Source: Aestuariivirga sp. (lineage in GTDB: Bacteria > Pseudomonadota > Alphaproteobacteria > Rhizobiales > Aestuariivirgaceae). From it: a stretch of DNA of 38,714 nt. Location: positions 1-38,714 of the forward strand of contig JAUXUN010000031.1 in NCBI GenBank assembly GCA_030680855.1, written 5' to 3'. Below, one piece after another: positions 16,013 to 22,499 of the stretch (positions are counted from its first letter, which is position 1; each line of letters starts with the position of its first letter). The translations under genes and the position numbers were made by a program. The notes beneath the pieces were generated by a model, which did not search any database, had not been told where the DNA came from, and saw nothing but the letters and a program-made list of their open reading frames with translations.

Positions 16013-17553
16013 GACGTGTAGAGCCCGGCATAGGTCTGGCGCAGCAGGCTCTTCTGCACCTTGCCCATGGCATTGCGGGGAAGTTCCGGAACGGAGATGA
16101 TTCGTTTCGGCACCTTGAACTTGGCCAGCCGCTTCTGAAGCTCGGCAATCATCCCGCTCTCATCAAAAGGTGACTGGCCGGCTTTGAGCACCACAACCGC
16201 AGTGACCCCTTCGCCAAAATCCGCATGGGGAACACCGATGACCGCCGATTCCTCAACCTCTGGAAACTGGTCAATCTCCATTTCAATTTCCTTGGGGTAC
16301 ACGTTGAAACCACCGGTGATGACGAGGTCCTTGCCCCGCCCGGAAATCGTCAGATACCCCTTCCCGTCAAATGATCCGAGATCGCCCGTGATAAAGAATC
16401 CATCGGGGCGAAATTCGGCTGCGGTTTTCTCCGGGTTGCGCCAATAGCCCGTGAACACGTTGGGGCCGCGCACCTCGATCATCCCGACGTCACCCGGCGG
16501 AAGCAAGGCACCAGTAGCGGGATCAGTCACCCGCACCTCAATGCCTGGCAAAGGCAGCCCCACGGTTCCCGCCAGCCGCTCACCTCTGTAAGGGTTCGAC
16601 GTGTTCATGCTTGTCTCGGTCATGCCAAAACGCTCCAGAATGGCGTGGCCGGTTTTCTCTTCAAACCCGCGGTGCGTTTCCGCCAGCAAGGGGGCCGACC
16701 CGGAAATGAACAGCCGCATGTGCTTGACGCTGTCGCGCGTAAATCCTTTATGGCTGAGAAGGCGTGTGTAGAATGTCGGAACGCCCATCAGGCTTGTGGC
16801 CTGCGGCAGAAGCGAGATCACTTCATCCACATCAAACTTTCGCCGGAACAACAGGCTGCTCCCACTGAGCAGAACCGTGTTGGTGGCAGTGAACAGGCCG
16901 TGCGTGTGATAGATCGGCAAGGCATGGATGAGGGTGTCCCGCGGGCCGAAGTCCCACGCTTCAACCAGTGTCACGGCATTCGAGGCAAGATTACTGTGGG
17001 TGAGAAGTGCGCCCTTGGACTTGCCCGTGGTTCCCGACGTGTAGAGAAGTGCAACGCCGTCATCCCAACCGGTCTTGGCGTCAGCGAAGGCGCTGGGTTG
17101 CGAGTGAAGCGCCTCGGCCAGACTTCCTCCACCCTGGTCATCAAGGGCGAGTACTGTTCCAGCCGTGCCCGCAAGAACGCTCGCCTTTGCCGGTTCGCAG
17201 ACGATGAGTGAGGGTTCCGCATCTCTGACAAAGTAATCCACTTCTGCTGCCGTATAGGCCGTATTGAGGGGCAGAAAAATTGCGCCCAGCCTGGCGCAGG
17301 CCAAAAAGATCGCGAGCCCTTCAACGCTCTTGGCCACCTGCACCGCGACCCGGTCCCCGGCACCAACCGAATGGTGGGCAAGCACATTGGCGATGCGGCC
17401 CGAAAGCAACCAGTAGTCTTCATAGGTGAAGTCACGGCCATCTTCGCCGCGAATGAAATTGGCATCGGGTGCCAGCATCCTGGCACGCACCAACTCCGGG
17501 AAATTTGCGACCCCGGAATTCTTCACGTCGTCCCAAGCCGCCAATTCATCCAT
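16009..17553 (-). CDS. matB: Malonyl-CoA synthetase-like acyl-CoA ligase (AMP-forming)
   Basis: A 514-residue enzyme of the ANL superfamily. It activates a carboxylic acid through an acyl-adenylate and transfers it to CoA. The adenylation loop is LLYTSGTTGKSKGALLTH, followed by the motifs RFGMTETSM, GYWRNPEKTAAEFRPDGFFITGDLG and the C-terminal hinge GRGKDLVITGGFNVYPKEIE. The segment HTHGLFTATNTVLLSGSSLLF and GVPTFYTRLL are characteristic of the malonate-CoA ligase MatB group. No malonyl-CoA decarboxylase or malonate carrier is adjacent, so the exact substrate is inferred; related methylmalonyl- or other short-chain ligases are possible. Confidence 0.82.
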   Translation of the reverse strand: MDELAAWDDVKNSGVANFPELVRARMLAPDANFIRGEDGRDFTYEDYWLLSGRIANVLAHHSVGAGDRVAVQVAKSVEGLAIFLACARLGAIFLPLNTAYTAAEVDYFVRDAEPSLIVCEPAKASVLAGTAGTVLALDDQGGGSLAEALHSQPSAFADAKTGWDDGVALLYTSGTTGKSKGALLTHSNLASNAVTLVEAWDFGPRDTLIHALPIYHTHGLFTATNTVLLSGSSLLFRRKFDVDEVISLLPQATSLMGVPTFYTRLLSHKGFTRDSVKHMRLFISGSAPLLAETHRGFEEKTGHAILERFGMTETSMNTSNPYRGERLAGTVGLPLPGIEVRVTDPATGALLPPGDVGMIEVRGPNVFTGYWRNPEKTAAEFRPDGFFITGDLGSFDGKGYLTISGRGKDLVITGGFNVYPKEIEMEIDQFPEVEESAVIGVPHADFGEGVTAVVVLKAGQSPFDESGMIAELQKRLAKFKVPKRIISVPELPRNAMGKVQKSLLRQTYAGLYTS

Positions 17554-17621
17554 CCCAAAATGCTACGAGAAACCAAACAACTATCCCGTTTTTCGGGCCC
17601 CAGTTCAATCCTCGGCCTAAG

Positions 17622-17771
17622 TTAAGATGCTGCTTCTGAAAGCAAGCGGAAGTGATTGAAGTCCTTTGTATTGTTCGCCGCAACGAAGTGATCATCTGGC
17701 GCATCCCTGCCATAGCTGATGCTGTGGTCGGCAATATCCGGCGGCAGCGCCTCAATCTCGCCACGAAACAT
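17622..17771 (-). pseudogene. VapC-like PIN-domain toxin remnant
   Basis: A 49-codon frame opens at ATG 17771 right after an in-frame stop and ends at TAA 17622-17624. Its sequence includes EIEALPPDIADHSISYGR, then HFVAANNTKDFNHF. VapC toxins usually show a similar first part, about 20-30 residues containing the DLLIAAHAL helix, then a TNNTxEF motif and a short tail. Here the middle part and the whole N-terminal half are missing, so no catalytic site can form. No antitoxin is recognisable beside it. The rest of 17554-18019 holds two hairpins and no other gene that I can support. Confidence 0.45.
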
Positions 17772-17872
17772 TCATCCTCGTGGCCTGCGGCACCATTGCC
17801 TCCGAAGAGTCTTCAATTGGAGTTGGCGATAGCCCCAAAGGTGCAGGTTCGTCAACGATGCTCCGCTAAAAG

Positions 17873-17906
17873 ACCAGCCGGCAACTGGAAGGGGTTGCCG
17901 GCTGGT
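17873..17906 (-). terminator. Rho-independent terminator of the sugar-binding protein gene
   Basis: A perfect 13-bp inverted repeat (ACCAGCCGGCAAC at 17873-17885 and its complement at 17894-17906) with an 8-nt loop. On the minus strand the stem is followed by TCTTTT, so it fits a terminator for the gene ending at 18020, about 110 nt upstream on that strand. Confidence 0.65.
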
Positions 17907-17980
17907 TTGCAGCTGTGCAGTGCCACCGGTCACATCAGAGGCATCTGCCGCGCATCTAGCTGGTTCTTGCCGGGCAATGT

Positions 17981-18009
17981 GGGAGGCACCCGCCAATCGG
18001 GCACCTCCC
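17981..18009 (-). terminator. Second hairpin just after the sugar-binding protein gene
   Basis: On the minus strand GGGAGGTGCCCG and CGGGTGCCTCCC flank a 5-nt loop. In RNA the 12-bp stem is complete only through two tandem G-U pairs at the centre. No T-run follows. It begins 11 nt past the stop codon and may protect the 3' end of the binding-protein transcript rather than terminate it. Confidence 0.35.
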
Positions 18010-18019
18010 CGTTCCCCCG

Positions 18020-19012
18020 CTATTTCTGGATGCAGGTTTCAACTGTATCCTTGGTGCACTCATCAAGTCCGGTGAAGATCGGATCCGGAACCGCCTTGCC
18101 TTCGATGAGGTCGATCATGGCGGTCGGCGCCTTATAGCCCATCTCGAACGGACGTTGTCCGACCAGTGCGGTCACGAGACCCTCGCCAGCAATCGCCACT
18201 TCGTCACCGATCGTGTCGGCGGCGCCAATGATAAAATCATTGCTGGCGATCTTGTCGGCCATCGGCCTGAACAGGTCGCGGTAGGGCTGAGGTGCGCCAA
18301 ACAGCGGCCAGCCGCCCATGATGCCGAAGCCAGCGAGGTCCGGATTCGCCGCGAGAATGTCGGTCATCGCCTGGACGCCCTTGGCGCCGTCGTCGTTCGT
18401 GAAGACCGGGCACCCTGCCACCTCGGTCCAGCCGCCCTCGCCCTTGAGTTCGGCCAGGCCTTCCTGCCCGGACAGCGAATCACGCCAGCCTTGTGCGCGG
18501 CGCAGGATGTTGTCTGCGCCCGGGTTGCCCTGGATCGAGCAAACCTTGCCGCCGCTTGGCTTCGCTTCCTTCATATAGTCGCCGATGCGCTTGCCCATCA
18601 GGTAGTTGTCGGTGCCGAGATAGGTCTTGCGCAGGGCCGAATCTTCAGCCGCCAGATCGGCGTCGAGCGTCATGATCGGAATCGACGGATTGGCCGACTT
18701 GATCGTCTGGGCGATCAGCTTGGCGTTTGACGGCGAGATGGCCATCGCAACGGTATCTGCCTTGCCGAGCATGTCCTGCACGATCTGGGCTTCGCCGGCC
18801 TCGTCAGAGGTTGATGCCGGGCCTGTATAGAAGCACTCATACTCCGAGCTGGCGTTCTCTGAATTCCATTTCTGGCAACCCTGGTTGATCGCTTCGAAGA
18901 ATGGATTGTCCAGGCCCTTAACGACGATGACCAATTGCTTCTTGGCCATGGCATTTCCCGCGCCGAGTGCCAGTGCGGCAACGGTGACGGCAAGCAACAA
19001 TGTCTTTTTCAT
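18020..19012 (-). CDS. Sugar ABC transporter substrate-binding protein (CUT2 type)
   Basis: A 330-residue periplasmic binding protein with a signal peptide (MKKTLLLAVTVAALALGAGNAMA) and the two-lobed Peripla_BP_4 fold of the ribose/fructose family: VVKGLDNPFFEAINQGCQ at the start, SPSNAKLIAQTIKSANPSIPIMTLDAD in the middle and PDLAGFGIMGG later. The start at 19012 has GGGAG upstream; an in-frame start at 19156 would add 48 residues without a signal. Three cysteine pairs may be disulphides. It is transcribed away from the ATPase and permease genes, with which it should form one importer. The sugar is unknown. Confidence 0.92.
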   Translation of the reverse strand: MKKTLLLAVTVAALALGAGNAMAKKQLVIVVKGLDNPFFEAINQGCQKWNSENASSEYECFYTGPASTSDEAGEAQIVQDMLGKADTVAMAISPSNAKLIAQTIKSANPSIPIMTLDADLAAEDSALRKTYLGTDNYLMGKRIGDYMKEAKPSGGKVCSIQGNPGADNILRRAQGWRDSLSGQEGLAELKGEGGWTEVAGCPVFTNDDGAKGVQAMTDILAANPDLAGFGIMGGWPLFGAPQPYRDLFRPMADKIASNDFIIGAADTIGDEVAIAGEGLVTALVGQRPFEMGYKAPTAMIDLIEGKAVPDPIFTGLDECTKDTVETCIQK

Positions 19013-19159
19013 TTCACTTCTCCCATTAAAACCGACGGGCACGGCGTGCCCGCCACACAAAATCGGCCCAGTTGTCAGGCAATGCCAAATCGTCTTGCGA
19101 TCCAACGAAGTGCCAGCCCGGGCCGACAAGTATTCTTTGTTGTTACCTTCATGCACCTA

Positions 19160-19206
19160 AATACGGCATCGCGCGCCCGTCAAGACCTATTTATCCTACA
19201 ATACGG
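19160..19206. promoter_or_regulatory. Direct repeats upstream of the transporter promoter (candidate operator)
   Basis: AATACGG occurs at 19160-19166 and again at 19200-19206, exactly 40 bp apart (about four helical turns), each preceded by a CCTA-like tetramer. The right copy lies next to a short dyad (ATCC 19193-19196, GGAT 19205-19208) and just ahead of the -35 hexamer at 19211. The FadR-type regulator at 21018 is the obvious candidate ligand-controlled repressor, but this is inferred. Confidence 0.3.
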
Positions 19207-19210
19207 ATTA

Positions 19211-19239
19211 TTGACAGCCCCGCCCGCTGTGGCTAAATC
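19211..19239 (+). promoter_or_regulatory. Candidate promoter of the transporter ATPase-permease-regulator operon
   Basis: A consensus -35 TTGACA (19211-19216) is followed after 17 bp by TAAATC (19234-19239). Transcription would start about 19245-19247, at the GTG start codon of the ATPase gene, which has no Shine-Dalgarno site. Confidence 0.4.
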
Positions 19240-19245
19240 CGGCTG

Positions 19246-19986
19246 GTGGCAATTCTCGAACTAAACAACATTTCAAAACATTTCGGCGCAATTCAGGCCG
19301 TCAACGACATCTCGTTGTCGCTGGCCGCGGGCGAAGTCGTGGGGCTGATGGGCGACAATGGCGCCGGCAAATCCACCCTCGTCAAGATGATCGCCGGAAA
19401 CTACCGGCCAAGCCACGGCACCATGCGCATGGAGGACAAGGAACTCGTCATGCATAAGCCGGTGGAAGCCCGCCAGCACGGCATCGAGATCGTCCACCAG
19501 GACCTGGCGCTGTGCAACAATCTGACGGCGGCGGCCAATGTTTTTCTCGGCCGCGAACTGCGTTTGGGCTTGGGCCCTCTCAAAATTCTCGACTACGCGG
19601 GCATGAACAAGCGCGCCGGGCAGATTTTTGCCGAACTGAAATCGGAGACGCGGCCCCGCGACCTGGTCAAGCAGATGTCGGGCGGCCAGCGCCAGGCGGT
19701 GGCTATTGCCCGCACCAGGCTTTCCAACGCCAAGATCGTGCTCATGGATGAACCCACCGCCGCCATTTCCGTGCGCCAGGTGGCCGAGGTCCTGAACCTT
19801 ATCCGCCTGCTCCGCGACCAGGGCATTGCCGTGGTGCTGATCAGCCACCGCATGCCCGACGTGTTCGCGGTGGCCGACCGTGTCATCGTGCTCCGCCGCG
19901 GGCGCAAGGTGGCCGACAAAAAAATCGCCAGAACCTCGCCTGAGGAGGTCACCGGGCTTATCACCGGGGCCATTGAACAGGTATGA
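19246..19986 (+). CDS. Sugar ABC transporter ATP-binding protein (CUT2, single domain)
   Basis: A 246-residue ATPase with Walker A GDNGAGKST (about 42-50), Q-loop region EIVHQDLALCNNL, signature MSGGQRQAVAIAR, Walker B IVLMDEP and the H-loop ISHRM. Many CUT2 ATPases carry two nucleotide-binding domains; this one has a single domain, like FrcA. After DEPTAA the usual LG is replaced by IS. The start is GTG at 19246 without a ribosome-binding site, and the promoter predicts a leaderless message. Its stop overlaps the permease start (ATGA). Confidence 0.93.
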   Translation: MAILELNNISKHFGAIQAVNDISLSLAAGEVVGLMGDNGAGKSTLVKMIAGNYRPSHGTMRMEDKELVMHKPVEARQHGIEIVHQDLALCNNLTAAANVFLGRELRLGLGPLKILDYAGMNKRAGQIFAELKSETRPRDLVKQMSGGQRQAVAIARTRLSNAKIVLMDEPTAAISVRQVAEVLNLIRLLRDQGIAVVLISHRMPDVFAVADRVIVLRRGRKVADKKIARTSPEEVTGLITGAIEQV

Positions 19987-21008
19987 GAAGGGCTGACATG
20001 TCGACGACGGAAAATTCCATGGACAAGACAATCGGGCAGAAACAGCGGAGCTGGCTGTCGGAAAAATTGAGCAGCCAGACATTTTGGGTGTTTCTGGCGG
20101 TCGTCATCGCGTTCATATACCTGTCTTTCGCGACGGACTCGTTCGCCACCTCGAAGAACCTTTATAACATCACGCGCAACGTCACCTTTGTGGCCATCAT
20201 CGCCCTTGGCATGACGCTCGTCATCATCACCGGCGGCATCGACCTGTCGGTGGGCTCGGTGCTTGTTCTGTGCAGCATGGTGCTGGGCGTCACCATGCAT
20301 GCGGGCTATGGCATTGAGGTGGGAATCGCCGCGGCAATTGCCACCTCCCTTCTGGTTGGCCTGGTCCACGGCATACTCATAGCCTATGTGGGCATGCCGC
20401 CCTTTGTGGTGACCCTTGGGATGCTCTCCATTGCCCGGAGTCTGGCCATGGTGGCCTCGGGAAACACCGTGGTGTTCCAGTTCGGGCCCGACCACGACCT
20501 GTTGCTGGCATTGGGCGGCGGCGCCTGGTTCTTCGGCATTGCAAATCCGGTGCTTTACATGATTGTGCTGGCGCTGATCACCGGCTTTGTCCTGCGCTGG
20601 ACCAGGTTTGGCCGCTATGTCTATGCCATCGGCGGCAATGAACATGCAGCCCGGCTGACCGGCGTTCCGGTGCGTCCGATCAAGGTTGCGGTTTACATGA
20701 TTTCCTCCTTGTCGGCGGGCATTGCCGGCATCATTCAAACCGGCTGGCTGGGGGCGATCACCACCAACATCGGCACCGGCCTTGAACTCCAGGTCATTGC
20801 CGCGGCGGTTATCGGCGGAGCGGCGCTTTCCGGCGGGGTGGGCACGGCAACGGGCGCGCTCATCGGGGCTGCCCTCATCGAAATCATCCGCAACAGCCTG
20901 GGGCTTCTGGGCATCAACGCCTTCTGGCAGGGCTGCTTCATCGGCGGCGCCATATTGCTGGCGGTTTCCTTCGAACGGGTGCGCAACTTCCGCCAGAACG
21001 ACGAGTAG
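19983..21008 (+). CDS. Sugar ABC transporter permease (RbsC/FrcC type)
   Basis: A 341-residue inner-membrane permease of the BPD_transp_2 family with about eight to ten hydrophobic segments. Family hallmarks are LGMTLVIITGGIDLSVGSVL near residue 75, GMPPFVVTLGMLSIARSL, the cytoplasmic loop RFGRYVYAIGGNEHAARLTG that contacts the ATPase, and GGAALSGGVGTATGALIGA. Translation starts inside the ATPase stop codon; an ATG at 19998 (MSTTENS) is an alternative start. Together with the ATPase and the divergently encoded binding protein it makes a complete CUT2 importer. Confidence 0.94.
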   Translation: MRRADMSTTENSMDKTIGQKQRSWLSEKLSSQTFWVFLAVVIAFIYLSFATDSFATSKNLYNITRNVTFVAIIALGMTLVIITGGIDLSVGSVLVLCSMVLGVTMHAGYGIEVGIAAAIATSLLVGLVHGILIAYVGMPPFVVTLGMLSIARSLAMVASGNTVVFQFGPDHDLLLALGGGAWFFGIANPVLYMIVLALITGFVLRWTRFGRYVYAIGGNEHAARLTGVPVRPIKVAVYMISSLSAGIAGIIQTGWLGAITTNIGTGLELQVIAAAVIGGAALSGGVGTATGALIGAALIEIIRNSLGLLGINAFWQGCFIGGAILLAVSFERVRNFRQNDE

Positions 21009-21017
21009 CGGCCCGCC

Positions 21018-21791
21018 ATGGACAAAAACCCCAACCCCATTTCCCCCGCCTTGCAGCGCAAGAAGGCCGCGCCCAAACTGAAACGCGGCCCCGGCAGCGT
21101 GCATTCCTCCGTGGCCGAAGCCATCGGCATGCGCATCGTTCGCGGCGAATTTCCGCCCGGAACCATCCTGCCCAATGAGGCGAAATGGGCCGCCGATTTC
21201 AAGGTGAGCCGCTCGGCGGTGCGCGAAGGCATCAAGATCCTGATGGCAAAAAACCTGCTGGTTTCAAGGCCCAAGGTGGGCAGCCGGGTGGAGCCGCGCG
21301 AGCGCTGGAGCCTGCTCGACCACGATATCCTGACCTGGTACGCAACCGCCCCCAACCGCGAGAAGTTTCTGCTCTCGTTGCAGCAGTTCCGCTATATCGT
21401 GGAACCGGAGGCGGCAGCGCTGGCCGCCGAATTCCACACCGAAGAGCAGATGCACGAGATCAGCGCCGCCTGCCAGGACATGGCCACCGCCCCCTCGCTG
21501 CATGAGCGCACCGAGGCCGACGTGCGCTTTCACCTCGCCGTCCTCCGGGCCACCAACAATGAACTGCTCCTGCCCTTGGGGGTCATCATTGACCAGGCCC
21601 TCAACAACCTGTTCATCTTCATCACCCGCCAGGCCAACGACCTGCACTACGCCCAGGACCTCCATGAAGAGATTGAGCGCAACATCAGGCTGCGCAAACC
21701 GCAGGCCGCGCGCATCGCCGTGCGCAACCTGCTGGCCAACTCCGACGAGGTTATCCGGAAGCGCCGGGCCAGGAAATCGCGGAAGAATTGA
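21018..21791 (+). CDS. FadR-family (GntR/FCD) transcriptional regulator
   Basis: A 257-residue regulator. An N-terminal winged helix-turn-helix of the GntR type spans about 35-100 (VAEAIGMRIVRGEFPPGTILP, FKVSRSAVREGIKILMAKNLL), and an all-helical FCD ligand-binding domain spans about 115-245 (FRYIVEPEAAALAAEF, EADVRFHLAVLRATNN with the metal-binding Asp/His pattern, and HEEIERNIRLRKP). It is the third gene of the transporter operon, 9 bp after the permease, and probably regulates that operon in response to the sugar or a metabolite. It ends in a basic tail (RKRRARKSRKN). Confidence 0.93.
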   Translation: MDKNPNPISPALQRKKAAPKLKRGPGSVHSSVAEAIGMRIVRGEFPPGTILPNEAKWAADFKVSRSAVREGIKILMAKNLLVSRPKVGSRVEPRERWSLLDHDILTWYATAPNREKFLLSLQQFRYIVEPEAAALAAEFHTEEQMHEISAACQDMATAPSLHERTEADVRFHLAVLRATNNELLLPLGVIIDQALNNLFIFITRQANDLHYAQDLHEEIERNIRLRKPQAARIAVRNLLANSDEVIRKRRARKSRKN

Positions 21792-21799
21792 GGAGACTG

Positions 21800-21823
21800 T
21801 TCATACTAACATGTTAGTATGAA
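21800..21823. repeat. 24-bp perfect palindrome between convergent genes
   Basis: The half-site TTCATACTAACA (21800-21811) is followed directly by its exact reverse complement, with no spacer. It lies 8 bp after the GntR-type regulator stop and 8 bp past the brnA stop, between convergent ends. It is A+T rich with no T-run, so a terminator is not obvious. It may be a protein binding site or a boundary mark of the inserted island. Confidence 0.6.
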
Positions 21824-21831
21824 TAATATCG

Positions 21832-22113
21832 TCACTTGGCCTGCCGTCGCTTGGGCTGAGCGCTCCGGGCAGACGTCCAATCGCGGAGCGCAGCGTTAAT
21901 CCGCGTCTGCCAGCCGGGGCCATCCTTCTTGAAGGCAGACAAAACATCGCGGTCGATCCGGATGGTGGTTGAAAGCTTCGTATCCGCGGCCTTGGGGCGG
22001 CCACGCTTGACGGGCGCTGCCGCCAGCTTCGCCTTCCACTTCGGGGCGGAAAGGTCGGGCGCATCGTCGGCGTCAAACCAGACGGCCCTGGTAGATTTTT
22101 TGTTCGCGCGCAT
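21832..22113 (-). CDS. brnA: BrnA antitoxin
   Basis: A 93-residue antitoxin. Its C-terminal half is a ribbon-helix-helix DNA-binding unit (KLSTTIRIDRDVLSAFKKDGPGWQTRINAALRDW), and the basic N-terminal half contains a KRGRPKA motif. BrnA binds the RNase toxin BrnT and represses the shared promoter. It is encoded downstream of brnT and overlaps it by 41 bp, the normal order and arrangement of BrnTA modules. The sequence looks complete. Confidence 0.92.
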   Translation of the reverse strand: MRANKKSTRAVWFDADDAPDLSAPKWKAKLAAAPVKRGRPKAADTKLSTTIRIDRDVLSAFKKDGPGWQTRINAALRDWTSARSAQPKRRQAK

Positions 22114-22345
22114 TGGCTTTTCTCATGCTTATGATGCGGCGTGCCTCGCCGCGCGGTGTCCAGACAAGGACTATCATTCGTTCTTCGAGCAATCCGACGG
22201 TGATAAACCGCTTCTCGCCATACTCCATCCGGTCGTCTTCAACTGTTATCGTGTTGCCAGCGAAAACCTCGTCCGCCCGCGCCATGTCCAATCCCCGATG
22301 GGTGAGGGTTGCTTCCCGCTTGGCGCGATCAAACTCGATCTTCAT
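22073..22345 (-). CDS. brnT: BrnT toxin (ribonuclease)
   Basis: A 90-residue toxin of the BrnT family, with a RelE-like fold and ribonuclease activity that stops translation under stress. Family features are EFDRAKREATLTHRGLDM near the N-terminus, the central strands RFITVGLLEERMIVLVWT and the C-terminal RRIISMRKANAREQKIY, which contains the basic and acidic residues thought to be catalytic. The length is normal and no lesion is seen. It is divergent from the restriction-modification gene with 154 bp between them. No strong Shine-Dalgarno site precedes the ATG. Confidence 0.93.
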   Translation of the reverse strand: MKIEFDRAKREATLTHRGLDMARADEVFAGNTITVEDDRMEYGEKRFITVGLLEERMIVLVWTPRGEARRIISMRKANAREQKIYQGRLV

Positions 22346-22499
22346 GATTTATTGTTACTACGATATTGATCCTGCGGCAAGGTATTTCTGTTGTAACATA
22401 AATTGGCTGGCGTGGCCTGTCCCAGCCGCCAATCAGGCGGGCTTTGCGCTGACGGGTGAATCGCCTAGGGTTGCTGTCCGCCCTGCCCCTCGGAGCCCC

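Noticed and set aside
17652-18137. A 161-codon plus-strand frame between the ligase and the sugar-binding protein
   Set aside because: It crosses two hairpins, the VapC-like fragment and the end of the binding-protein gene, and shows no family resemblance.
19593-21104. A 503-codon minus-strand open frame over the transporter genes
   Set aside because: It covers the clearly recognised ATPase and permease on the other strand and has a His/Gly-rich composition with no domain; a shadow frame.
22113-22499. Upstream extension of the restriction-modification frame to 22113
   Set aside because: The extra 129 codons lie opposite brnT and resemble no part of the enzyme; the conserved protein begins at the ATG at 22500.
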